A stretch of DNA of 51,396 bases from contig DJKT01000007.1 in NCBI GenBank assembly GCA_002436205.1, positions 1 to 51,396 on the forward strand, written 5' to 3'. Below are positions 31,408 through 38,899 of this stretch, one piece after another. The first letter of the stretch is position 1. Every line of letters starts with the position of its first letter. The position numbers and the translations under genes were made by a program. This DNA is from Candidatus Peribacter sp. UBA6535. GTDB lineage: Bacteria; Patescibacteriota; Gracilibacteria; Peribacterales; Peribacteraceae. Under the pieces are notes generated by a model, which saw nothing but the letters and a program-made list of their open reading frames with translations, searched no databases and was not told where the DNA came from.

Positions 31408-32175
31408 CTATAGATCGCCATTACCAAGCAGACGACTGTATTGCTCTTGAGACATACTTGAGAGAATTTGCAGATCTTCCGCATGTGCCGGGATCCACTC
31501 ATGTGTACAACGAATTGTGAGATCTGGCATCTCATCATGCAAAAACGTTAAGAGTCTTTTTCTGTTACTCGGTGACAACTCTTCATCAATCGCACCACAG
31601 GTAAGTTCTGTCAATTCTTCACTCTTGTGTGGCTGCCAGCTTTTCACCCAACGTGGATCATCTACCGTATCTCTCTCCGTAAGAAGTTTATGCAATACAA
31701 GAGCAGATTTACTTTGCCGAAACAAGTTTTGTAGACCTCTAATCATATCCCTGTTCGGAAAATTGGATTCATTAGAAGAGCGACTCACCAACCTGCGTAT
31801 TGCATCCATTGTTGCAACTTGCTCCATTTGCGCATACGTTTCCCGCTCGACTGCAGCAATAGCATATTTTTGTGGATACTCACCATTTTGGCACTTTTGT
31901 TCCTTCAGTATTGCATCAGGGTTTACGAGAGTTCTTTGCATTTTTGGACGAAGCAACCGTAGCCCATCCCGAACTACAGAAAGAGGAGCCATTCGCCCAT
32001 TTTTGCGAACTCCATGCAAAAGTAGTTGTACAGCTATCTGATCCGGTGTTCTATTATCTACAGCTTTATGCCAAAGAACATGTAAATCCTCATCGACTCG
32101 GGATAGATGACTTTTATCGTTACTGCCAAGCTGTGATCTTGGCTCTGTGTGGTGGGATTCGTATGACTTTGGCAT
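31408..32175 (-). CDS. Hypothetical protein, mostly helical
   Basis: 255 residues, soluble, basic and helical, with no recognised motif. Segments such as LHVLWHKAVDNRTPDQIAVQ and RDMIRGLQNLFRQSKSALVL look like packed amphipathic helices. TTGCGA (32212-32207), 16-bp spacer, TAGGCT (32190-32185) gives a promoter 9 nt before the ATG. Directly upstream, on the same strand, lies the candidate structured RNA ending in a terminator. Confidence 0.65.
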   Translation of the reverse strand: MPKSYESHHTEPRSQLGSNDKSHLSRVDEDLHVLWHKAVDNRTPDQIAVQLLLHGVRKNGRMAPLSVVRDGLRLLRPKMQRTLVNPDAILKEQKCQNGEYPQKYAIAAVERETYAQMEQVATMDAIRRLVSRSSNESNFPNRDMIRGLQNLFRQSKSALVLHKLLTERDTVDDPRWVKSWQPHKSEELTELTCGAIDEELSPSNRKRLLTFLHDEMPDLTIRCTHEWIPAHAEDLQILSSMSQEQYSRLLGNGDL

Positions 32176-32214
32176 TGGCCATTAAGCCTATCCGATACAG
32201 TGTCTATCGCAAGA

Positions 32215-32481
32215 AATAAAGAAAAGAAAAGAACCGGCTGTCACAAGAGCCGGTAAAGGTGCAGAAAGTGCAGAGGCGATCTTTTGTGACGAAGATCAGA
32301 CCTGAGCCTAGTTTTTGCAGGTGGGCTAGATAACCCATGATTCCCGCTGCGGATCCCACCTCCTTTCTACAGGAGATTTGGACTCAGATCATTCACTCAA
32401 CGATAGCTGAGTAAGCCGGTCTGCAATAAGAACTACCTCTATATCCACTGTAATACATTCAACTGTAATGGCAAGGGGAGA
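32215..32481 (-). ncRNA. Candidate structured RNA with complementary hairpin loops and terminator
   Basis: In the 326-bp divergent gap. Seen: hairpin ACCGGCT/AGCCGGT (32233-32254) with loop GTCACAAG; hairpin GATCTT/AAGATC (32278-32297) with loop TTGTGACG; seven loop bases are exactly complementary (32240-32246 with 32284-32290). Also AGGTGGG/CCCACCT (32319-32361), CTCCT/AGGAG (32360-32375) and ACTCAG/CTGAGT (32382-32412). A second AGCCGGT (32414-32420) can pair with ACCGGCT. The outer hairpin is followed on the minus strand by TTCTTTTCTTTTCTTT, a terminator tail, so minus is favoured. A TAGTAT (32493-32488) may start it. No known family matched. Confidence 0.5.
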
Positions 32482-32483
32482 AG

Positions 32484-32493
32484 TGGTATACTA
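32484..32493. promoter_or_regulatory. Overlapping divergent -10 elements
   Basis: Rightward TGGTATACT (hexamer 32487-32492) ends 9 nt before the ATG of the nuclease-like gene. Leftward TAGTAT (32493-32488) shares the same bases and would start the candidate RNA. Confidence 0.5.
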
Positions 32494-32501
32494 TCTCTCC
32501 T

Positions 32502-33146
32502 ATGACAACACTTCTCCTTTCTCTTCTCTTTGCACCAGCAGTGACTCTTGCACAAGAACCTCCAATGACGCTACGAGACCATGCAGTCCTTCGCGCTGTC
32601 CAAAGAATGGGCATTGGTACCAATTTTGGCATGCGTACAAATACCATTCGCCTTGGCCATAACGTCCGCACGCGAAGAATGAGCCCTCGCCGCATTCGAC
32701 AAACCGCAGGAGCAAGAGTGATACATGTCGTTGATGGAAGTGTTTTTGAAGTGCGAAAGAATAACGGAGAAATCGTTACTGTACGTACACTTGGATCCGA
32801 AGCTCCGCTACTCCTTGCAGGGTCAGACAAACAGCAGTGTTTTGCACTGGAAGCAAAAGCTGATTTAGAACATTTGATCCTCTACAAAAATGTAGAACTC
32901 GAGAAAGATAGAAACTATCACACAGACCAATATGGAAGATTGCTACGCTACGTACGACTTAATTCTCTTGATGTTGGCGGGTGGATGATTGGCAACGGCA
33001 ACGCATTCTCCGATAGTCGCAATAGTCACAGAAGAGAAGATGACTACCACGCAAGGCAAGCCGAGGCCATGGACTACGAAAGAGGGCTCTGGGGACATGT
33101 CTGTGAATATAATTCTAATCTGGATACGATAGATGTACTGCCATAG
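32502..33146 (+). CDS. Secreted staphylococcal nuclease-like (TNase/SNc) protein, active site degenerate
   Basis: 214 residues with a signal peptide (MTTLLLSLLFAPAVTLAQE) and an SNc domain from about 70: VIHVVDGSVFEV, VRTLGSEAPLL, YGRLLRYVRLN, RGLWGHVCEY. In the nuclease the key residues lie in DGDT, DTPE and the two Arg. Here DGDT is DGSV and DTPE is EAPL, so the second Ca ligand and the general base Glu are missing, while both Arg remain. Probably not a normal nuclease; perhaps a nucleic-acid-binding or inert homologue. Leaderless start. Confidence 0.82.
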   Translation: MTTLLLSLLFAPAVTLAQEPPMTLRDHAVLRAVQRMGIGTNFGMRTNTIRLGHNVRTRRMSPRRIRQTAGARVIHVVDGSVFEVRKNNGEIVTVRTLGSEAPLLLAGSDKQQCFALEAKADLEHLILYKNVELEKDRNYHTDQYGRLLRYVRLNSLDVGGWMIGNGNAFSDSRNSHRREDDYHARQAEAMDYERGLWGHVCEYNSNLDTIDVLP

Positions 33147-33152
33147 CAAAGT

Positions 33153-33186
33153 AAAAAAGACTCACCCGTACGCTGAGAGGTGAGCC
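33153..33186 (-). terminator. Intrinsic terminator, minus strand
   Basis: GACTCACC (33159-33166) and GGTGAGCC (33179-33186) form a stem. On the minus strand it is followed by TTTTTT (33158-33153). Since it does not face the upstream plus gene with a T-run, it implies a minus-strand transcript arriving from 33190-33390. Confidence 0.6.
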
Positions 33187-33253
33187 ATTAAGAGCGATTT
33201 GCACCATAGGATTCCCTTTAGAGGCCTCCTATAATAGAAAAGTCAACGTACAT

Positions 33254-33337
33254 ATGAAATACATGGCACAAATCTTTTGGAGATTTTACTCGTCTTTTAA
33301 TGAAGGGCAAGAAGAATGTAAACAATTCTATTCATAG
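33254..33337 (+). CDS. Possible 27-residue peptide
   Basis: ATG at 33254 opens MKYMAQIFWRFYSSFNEGQ and stops after 27 codons. TATAAT (33230-33235) lies about 18 nt upstream, giving a short leader. The first half is aromatic and amphipathic. No homologue recognised and no ribosome-binding site; kept at low confidence. Confidence 0.2.
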   Translation: MKYMAQIFWRFYSSFNEGQEECKQFYS

Positions 33338-33362
33338 CATATAGCAGTGCATAAGCATTTCC

Positions 33363-33382
33363 TGTTGTAATTTTTTACAACA
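33363..33382. repeat. TGTTGT-N8-ACAACA palindrome, copy C
   Basis: Spacer AATTTTTT; flanking bases extend it to CTGTTGTAA-TTTT-TTACAACAG, a 9-bp perfect inverted repeat. It sits over the -35 zone of the TrmB-like gene, an operator-like position. Confidence 0.85.
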
Positions 33383-33398
33383 GCTTTAGTATACAGCT

Positions 33399-34232
33399 AT
33401 GGGTACAGCAGCACTGAAACATGTTATTCAATCTGTGGGCCTCGATACCGAGGAGGCGGCATTGTATATTGCTGGGCTAAAACTTGGGTCTGCACCTGCC
33501 AGTGATTACGGAAAAAAGGCAGGATTTAATCGCATAACTACTTACAACCACTTAGAAAAACTGACGAAGCGTGGAATCTTTTCTGTCGTACGCAAGCGTA
33601 ACATCAAGTACTACCAACCAATCTCTCCAGAGAAACTGAGTATCGAAGCAAGAAAGAATGTAGAAGCGCTCGATAGAGTGCTCCCGGATCTGCGGGGACT
33701 CATGGGAAACCATCACAGAACTCCGAGAGTGCGCTACTTCGAGGGGGCAGATGGTATTCGTGATATCTATCGCGATACGCTTACCGCAGAGACAGACCTC
33801 CTCAACTTCGCAAACTCCAGCATTGTCCGGAATTTTTGGAAAGAGTATGACAAGCAATATGTGCAGGAGCGAGTGAAGAAGGGGATACACCTCAAAGGAG
33901 TAGCTCCTGATGACGAGACAGGTCGCAAAGTGCAAGGAAAAGACAAAGAGAGCTTCCGTGAGATTCGCCTTGTCTCTGTAAAAGAATTTCCCATCAATAA
34001 CGAAATTAATATTTACGATAATAAAGTAGCCATCATCTCGTTTGCAGAGGATGAATCAGAAGTCTTCGGTGTCATTATCGAGAGTAAAGAAGTTGCCGAT
34101 ACGCAAAGACAGATATTTGAGATGGCCTGGCGATATGCAGCTCTTGGAGAGGGGGCAAGACGAAAAGAAAAAATTGATACCGAAGAAGGCGTTGCAAAAG
34201 TGCGCAAAGATCAGCTTATTATGTTTGAATAA
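33399..34232 (+). CDS. TrmB-like transcriptional regulator
   Basis: 277 residues. N-terminal winged helix-turn-helix (GLDTEEAALYIAGLKLGSAP, AGFNRITTYNHLEKLTKRGI) of the TrmB/helix-turn-helix type, a helical linker (LSIEARKNVEALDRVLPDL), and a PLD-like effector domain (VRYFEGADGIRDIYRDTL...). TrmB relatives sense sugars or other small ligands. TAGTAT (33387-33392) lies 6 nt before the ATG. The palindrome at 33363-33382 just upstream may be its own operator. Followed by a strong hairpin terminator. Confidence 0.85.
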   Translation: MGTAALKHVIQSVGLDTEEAALYIAGLKLGSAPASDYGKKAGFNRITTYNHLEKLTKRGIFSVVRKRNIKYYQPISPEKLSIEARKNVEALDRVLPDLRGLMGNHHRTPRVRYFEGADGIRDIYRDTLTAETDLLNFANSSIVRNFWKEYDKQYVQERVKKGIHLKGVAPDDETGRKVQGKDKESFREIRLVSVKEFPINNEINIYDNKVAIISFAEDESEVFGVIIESKEVADTQRQIFEMAWRYAALGEGARRKEKIDTEEGVAKVRKDQLIMFE

Positions 34233-34242
34233 ATAAAAACGA

Positions 34243-34268
34243 CCGACTCCCCAAGAGCGGGGAGTCGG
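34243..34268. terminator. Bidirectional terminator after the TrmB-like gene
   Basis: CCGACTCCCC (34243-34252), loop AAGAGC, GGGGAGTCGG (34259-34268). Rightward tail CCTTCTTG is weak; leftward tail TCGTTTTTATTT is strong, suggesting a minus-strand transcript also ends here. Confidence 0.75.
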
Positions 34269-34643
34269 CCTTCTTGATGTGACATGGCCGTAGGGCCATA
34301 CTAAACGTTCTTCACGCATTTGACCGTTTACGATGGAGGTCAGTACGTGAACGGGACGTTCTCGGCTTCGGTTGGCGCGCTTCTTTGTCGCCTTCTTCTT
34401 CGGCTTTGCATTTCGATTTGGCTGATTTCTCGAGTCTGCGGAGTTCGATGAACTCCAGGGTCGTGGTGTCGATTCGTCAACATGGTGTAAATCTCCTCGC
34501 CCCGAAGGGCTTAAACAGATACTCGCCCAAATGCAGCAAACGGTATCGACCGAAAGCAATCTGACCTTACAAAAACGGTCATGCAAAAGAGTGTAAGCCA
34601 AATGTACTCCTCTTATAAAGAAGGTCAAATACTTTTTCTCTGA
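34269..34643. other. Gene-poor stretch with unresolved minus-strand reading frames
   Basis: 375 bp between the terminator and the end of the next minus-strand gene, GC-richer than its surroundings. On the minus strand an ATG at 34483 with GGAG 9 nt upstream opens a 47-codon basic frame (MLTNRHHDPGVHRTPQTRE...). The other two minus frames are also open across 34340-34480 and encode Lys/Arg-rich sequence. None is convincing. It could be a decayed small basic protein gene or a structured RNA. Confidence 0.3.
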
Positions 34644-35534
34644 TCAACTTTCTGCAAGTACTGTCTTTATCATCCGCATCGTCTGCTGGATTCTATTGAG
34701 GATACTTTCTTCTGATTGCTCACCTAAACCATTAAGTTCAGCCTGCATAGCAGCAACGTATCTATCAACATTATCCCTCGAAACAGCGTGCCACCAGGGT
34801 TGATTGGCAGTAACAGTGTTATCCTCGATACTCGTTTCCAGAATGTAATTAAACGGAATGAATCCAAAGAGCCATGCCTTCATGCGATACGAAATAATCA
34901 CTGCCCCCTCGCTTACTTCTACTTTACGTAGGTGCGCATCACTTTCTGCGAGTGCCCTCGCAAAGAGCTTGAGTTGCGGTACAGTGCGAACCGCTCGACG
35001 CAAAATTGCAGTACGTTGAGCAGCGGGGAGGGGACTCCCGAGACTTGAAGTACTGGTGACAGAAAAACCCTCAGCAAGAAGTTCCAGCTGTTCTTCCAAA
35101 TTGGTCTCAACCTCATTGGCATATTCCTCTAATTGCTCAAGAGTAAGTTCATCTTGTGCAGCCTGATCTATAGGAGGGGTAGGAGGGACAAAGGGTTTTG
35201 GTTTTGGCTTCGGCTCGAAATAGGGTTCTGGTTCTGATGAAGAGGACTCAGAGAATGCAGAAGAATCAGAAATGTCAGAAGGTTCCTGAACTTCAGCAGG
35301 CGGACTGGTAACAGTCTCTTCGATGATCGCTTCACTGGAAGCAGCCTCTTGCTGGTATTGCTGTTGTAACTTTTCACGATAGCGACGTGCTGCAGCTCCC
35401 GAAAGCCCTGATACATCTTCCTCTATCACCGGCTCTGATGATGCATACACCTCCTCAACTAAAAAACCAATCTGCTGGGCAGATGCAGGAAGGGGGAGTG
35501 CGAAAAGCACAAGAGCTAGAATGCTTGTTTTCAT
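34644..35534 (-). CDS. Secreted hypothetical protein with Ser/Pro linker
   Basis: 296 residues with signal peptide MKTSILALVLFALPLPASA. Then a Glu/Ser-rich region (SDISDSSAFSESSSSEPEP), a Lys-Pro linker (KPKPKPFVPPTPP), a coiled-coil-like helix (LEQLEEYANEVETNLEEQLE) and a C-terminal alpha/beta domain (VEVSEGAVIISYRMKAWLFG onward). No family recognised; envelope-associated by signal and linker. A hairpin at 35543-35569 lies just before the ATG. Confidence 0.75.
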   Translation of the reverse strand: MKTSILALVLFALPLPASAQQIGFLVEEVYASSEPVIEEDVSGLSGAAARRYREKLQQQYQQEAASSEAIIEETVTSPPAEVQEPSDISDSSAFSESSSSEPEPYFEPKPKPKPFVPPTPPIDQAAQDELTLEQLEEYANEVETNLEEQLELLAEGFSVTSTSSLGSPLPAAQRTAILRRAVRTVPQLKLFARALAESDAHLRKVEVSEGAVIISYRMKAWLFGFIPFNYILETSIEDNTVTANQPWWHAVSRDNVDRYVAAMQAELNGLGEQSEESILNRIQQTMRMIKTVLAES

Positions 35535-35538
35535 TACT

Positions 35539-35569
35539 AAAAGGATACAGGAGGTTGAGTCCTGTATCC
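35539..35569 (-). terminator. Hairpin terminator between lipoprotein and secreted-protein genes
   Basis: Minus strand GGATACAGGA, 7-nt loop, TCCTGTATCC then TTTT (35542-35539). 10-bp perfect stem. The next ATG (35534) is only 4 nt beyond the T-run, so it could also form a hairpin in that gene's leader. Confidence 0.7.
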
Positions 35570-35585
35570 AAGTAGTAACAAGTAA

Positions 35586-36164
35586 TTAGAGCTGCTCCAC
35601 CAGCTTGCTCACGCCTAGTTCATTTTCTGCCATTCGAGCATCCCACTCATCACCGAAACTCCCACCAGCAAGTTTAAGCTGTGTGTCATCTACGTTGTAC
35701 TGCAGACTGACCCACTTTACCGCTGCTTTTACGTTATCAAATGCACCATCTAAATCATCGGTAACAGAAGAAGAAAGTACAGTTGCTTCTTCGGGATCGG
35801 TTGCCTTTTTTCCATCATACAAATCTACCGCCAAAACAACATAACCCTCCTGAGCAAATTTGCGTGCCGAGGCCCAGGTATTGCGATCAAGCCCCTGCAT
35901 CTCATGTATTAAAATAATTGCAGGATACGGCCCTCCTCCAACAGGGGAAGCGTAGTATCCGGTTGCAGGTCCGTAGTCGACAAACTTTGCTGTGGGTTTA
36001 TTTTCGTAATAGGTCTCTCCAAAAATTGTGCACTGATGTGGCTCTTTGTACTTAATTTCTCCCTCCATCGTTACACACTCTTCGTAGGAAGTGACTTCTG
36101 GCAATTCAGGGTCACTGCTACAAGCAGTTACTAGAAGGGCTGATAGGAAGAGGAGTTTTTTCAT
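35586..36164 (-). CDS. Dienelactone hydrolase-like lipoprotein, truncated
   Basis: 192 residues. Lipobox LLVTAC, lipidated Cys15. From about 80 it follows the DLH alpha/beta hydrolase: YPAIILIHEMQGLD (oxyanion strand), YVVLAVDLYDGKKA, and the nucleophile elbow GGSFG (Ser instead of the Cys of classical DLH). It ends 20 residues later (KLVEQL), whereas the family continues about 80-100 residues with the catalytic Asp and His. Probably inactive or a gene remnant. TATACT 8 nt before the ATG shows that the promoter is intact. Confidence 0.75.
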   Translation of the reverse strand: MKKLLFLSALLVTACSSDPELPEVTSYEECVTMEGEIKYKEPHQCTIFGETYYENKPTAKFVDYGPATGYYASPVGGGPYPAIILIHEMQGLDRNTWASARKFAQEGYVVLAVDLYDGKKATDPEEATVLSSSVTDDLDGAFDNVKAAVKWVSLQYNVDDTQLKLAGGSFGDEWDARMAENELGVSKLVEQL

Positions 36165-36260
36165 AGTGGGATAGTATACTACGAACAGGTATACCGCTCC
36201 TGTTAGTGGGTGATTTTATGGTCTTTTTAGCTATTTCCTGTACTCTCTTGCGGAAACTTT

Positions 36261-38060
36261 ATGGATATCCGAAATATCGCTATCATTGCCCATGTAGACC
36301 ATGGAAAGACCACATTGGTCGATGCCCTCCTCGAACAAGGAGGAGCCTACACCGAACATGAGGAAGTACAGGAACTTGCGATGGATAGTGACGACCAAGA
36401 GCGAGAGCGGGGTATTACGATCTACGCAAAAAATACTGCCATTCATTACAAAGACTGCAAGATTAATATTGTCGATACCCCTGGGCACGCAGATTTCGGA
36501 AGTGAGGTAGAGCGAATTTTACGGATGGTCGACTGCGTACTTCTACTGGTAGATGCACAAGAAGGCCCTATGCCACAGACAAAGTTTGTCCTTAAGAAGT
36601 CTCTAGAGTTAGGGCTAAAACCCATTGTCGTCATCAACAAGATTGATAAACCTGCGCAGCGGGCTATGAACGTTATCGACATGGTATTTGATTTGTTTGC
36701 AACATTAGGAGCCTCAAATGAACAACTCGATTTCCCCCATGTTTTTGCTATCGCTCGTGAAGGAATAGCACAGGAGACACTCGAAGAAAAAGGGAAAGAC
36801 CTTACACCACTTTTTGATTTGATCATGAAACATGTTCCAATTGCCAAAAGTGATACTGAGGCACCACTGCGAATGCAACCGAGTAGCCTTGCGTACGATG
36901 ACTACGTTGGACGCATGGGCATCGGTCGCATTTACGAGGGAACCATGAAGGTCGGCCAGCAAGTATCTGTACTCAAACCTGACGGGTCTGAACGTAACGG
37001 AAAAATCACGAAGATCTTTATTGCCGAAGGGCTCAATAAAAAAGAAGTAAGTGAGGCAAGTGCCGGTGAGATTGTCACTGTTGCAGGCATCGATGATATC
37101 TATGTAGGAGAAACAGTCGCTGCAAAGCAAGTAACCGAACCGCTGCCAGCAATTTCTATCGATCCGCCGACAATCAGTATGTCATTCCTCGTCAACAACT
37201 CTCCATTTGCTGGTAAAGAAGGGTCACAACTTACTACTAGGCAGATTCGCGCAAGACTGGAGCGAGAAAAGGAAACAAACGTCGGCCTTCATGTAGAGGC
37301 AATAGAAGGAACAGACAGCTTCCGCGTATCGGGGAGGGGAGAGCTGCACCTTTCTGTACTGATTGAATCTATGCGCCGCGAAGGTTTTGAGTTACAAGTC
37401 TCGCGTCCCGAGGTGATCTTTCAGGAAATTGATGGAGTAGTATGTGAACCTGTCGAACACGTGATTATAGATGTACCCGAAGAATTTTCCGGAACAATCA
37501 TCAATCTGCTGTCTCAACGCAAAGGGGAAATGCAGGATATGAAAACCGAAGACGACCAATGTCGCATAGAATTTTTGGTTCCAACCCGAGGCCTCCTTGG
37601 ATTTCGTGGTGATTTTATCATCGAGACCAAAGGGGAGGGGATACTCAACCATTCATTTCTCAAATTCGAAAAAGAGAAAGGGGAGATCCCCGGACGCAGC
37701 CGCGGTAGTATGATCTCTATGACCCCCGGAGAAACCATGGCGTTTTCTCTCTGGAATTTGCAAGACCGGGGGACACTTTTTGTCGGAGCACAGACTCCTG
37801 TCTACGAAGGAATGATTATCGGAGAAAGTAACAAGTCAGAAGACATGATGGTGAATCCTACAAAGAACAAAAAGCTCACAAACGTTCGAGCCTCCGGAAG
37901 TGACGAAGCGATGACGCTGGTCCCCGTACAGGAAATGTCACTCGAGCAGGCACTGGAATACATCAGTGATGATGAGCTCGTGGAAGTGACCCCAAAGAGC
38001 ATCAGACTGCGTAAAAAACTGCTCACTGAGGTAGAGCGAAAGAGGGCGAATCCTAAATGA
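36261..38060 (+). CDS. typA: Ribosome-associated GTPase TypA/BipA
   Basis: 599 residues. G1 HVDHGKTTLVDALL, G3 DTPGHADFGSEV, G4 VINKIDKP, then EF-Tu-like and EF-G-like domains III and V and the TypA-specific C-terminus (GTLFVGAQTPVYEGMIIGES). It binds ribosomes and helps 50S assembly and stress adaptation. 599 is close to E. coli (607). ATG chosen by start of the G domain; TACTCT lies 14 nt upstream. Monocistronic. Confidence 0.97.
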   Translation: MDIRNIAIIAHVDHGKTTLVDALLEQGGAYTEHEEVQELAMDSDDQERERGITIYAKNTAIHYKDCKINIVDTPGHADFGSEVERILRMVDCVLLLVDAQEGPMPQTKFVLKKSLELGLKPIVVINKIDKPAQRAMNVIDMVFDLFATLGASNEQLDFPHVFAIAREGIAQETLEEKGKDLTPLFDLIMKHVPIAKSDTEAPLRMQPSSLAYDDYVGRMGIGRIYEGTMKVGQQVSVLKPDGSERNGKITKIFIAEGLNKKEVSEASAGEIVTVAGIDDIYVGETVAAKQVTEPLPAISIDPPTISMSFLVNNSPFAGKEGSQLTTRQIRARLEREKETNVGLHVEAIEGTDSFRVSGRGELHLSVLIESMRREGFELQVSRPEVIFQEIDGVVCEPVEHVIIDVPEEFSGTIINLLSQRKGEMQDMKTEDDQCRIEFLVPTRGLLGFRGDFIIETKGEGILNHSFLKFEKEKGEIPGRSRGSMISMTPGETMAFSLWNLQDRGTLFVGAQTPVYEGMIIGESNKSEDMMVNPTKNKKLTNVRASGSDEAMTLVPVQEMSLEQALEYISDDELVEVTPKSIRLRKKLLTEVERKRANPK

Positions 38061-38230
38061 GAATCTGATATTGACAATGCAGAAATAAGGCATATTGTGC
38101 TTTGCAATGCTCATCAATGAGAACTGCACCGACAAGACATCCCAGATCACAACAGGGTTATTACGACTGGAGGATGCTGAAGAAATAACAACACTTCGAC
38201 AAACTCAGTGCAGGCAACTCTACCTTTCCG

Positions 38231-38824
38231 CTAATTTAAGCGCACTGTCTCCACAATATCCTCAAAATCATCAAACCACCTCTGTGCTGCGTCACCCCCT
38301 CGCCCAAGCTGCAAAGCAGAGTAGAAAAGAGGCTGTTTATCGTGATGCCACATGAGGTCATCCCCACAATCAGTCTCAAACGTTTTCAGATATTCTGAAG
38401 ATTCTTTCTTTATCGTATCCCTTTGGCCCCGAAGCGTGAGGACAATTTGATGTTCGTTATGAAAAAAGTAGAGGATGCGGTCGAATGCAATATCACAAGC
38501 TTCAAACCGACCAAGAACTGCAAAATCCTGTGCAAACCCAGACCCTATCGGCCGAACAACTTGAGAGGAGGGGAGTGCGAAGTCGACTCCACCACCGAAG
38601 GATTTCTTACTGAGTGCAAGACGATTGATTCTCGCGGTCTGCTCATCATATCCCATAGTATCTGCAAGCCCCTCAATAGGTTTAACTGAAATATCAAAGT
38701 CTGCATCTGTCGGATACGACACAGAAATCCCTACATCTGTATTCTCATACGTTTCCCATCCATCCGGAATAGATGCACTGCATGCAACAAGTAGGAGGCT
38801 AAGGCAGAGGAGGGGAGTTCTCAT
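38231..38824 (-). CDS. Predicted lipoprotein, PsbP/DcrB-like
   Basis: 197 residues with lipobox LLLVAC (Cys15). GWETYENTDVGISVSYPTDAD is a typical opening of PsbP/DcrB-like lipoproteins, which share a small beta sandwich. Function unknown. The palindrome copy D lies 35 bp upstream of its ATG and might regulate it. It is convergent with typA; the 170 bp between holds only unconvincing frames. Confidence 0.72.
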   Translation of the reverse strand: MRTPLLCLSLLLVACSASIPDGWETYENTDVGISVSYPTDADFDISVKPIEGLADTMGYDEQTARINRLALSKKSFGGGVDFALPSSQVVRPIGSGFAQDFAVLGRFEACDIAFDRILYFFHNEHQIVLTLRGQRDTIKKESSEYLKTFETDCGDDLMWHHDKQPLFYSALQLGRGGDAAQRWFDDFEDIVETVRLN

Positions 38825-38858
38825 GAGAGGAAGTTAGGAGCAAGCCAAGTGTAATCAC

Positions 38859-38878
38859 TGTTGTAATATTTTACAACA
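38859..38878. repeat. TGTTGT-N8-ACAACA palindrome, copy D
   Basis: Spacer AATATTTT; extends to CTGTTGTAA-TATT-TTACAACAG. It lies between the end of the recombinase/GIY-YIG operon and the lipoprotein start, so it is downstream of one and upstream of the other. Confidence 0.85.
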
Positions 38879-38899
38879 GAATCGCAGGCATGTCATTAT

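Larger units (their letters stand above)
33187..33395 (-). ncRNA. Possible minus-strand non-coding transcript
   Basis: Inferred from a minus-strand TATACT (33393-33388) within the palindromic GTATAC upstream of the TrmB-like gene, and the minus-strand terminator at 33153-33186. No long frame is present on this strand. Internal pairing ATAGGA/TCCTAT around 33210-33233. Weak case; the stretch could simply be a regulatory gap. Confidence 0.25.

Noticed and set aside
32340..32375. Fragment of a 16S rRNA gene 3' end (GGATC..ACCTCCTTTCTA)
   Set aside because: The match is only about 17 bases with a 2-base insertion and the upstream sequence is unrelated to 16S; treated as a possible functional complement instead.
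34056..34628. 190-codon minus-strand frame
   Set aside because: Half of it is antisense to the TrmB-like gene and it runs through a strong terminator hairpin; the composition is not protein-like in its first part.
38095..38355. Plus-strand 86-codon frame after typA
   Set aside because: Overlaps the lipoprotein gene by over 120 nt in antisense and has low-complexity composition; no promoter at the usual spacing.
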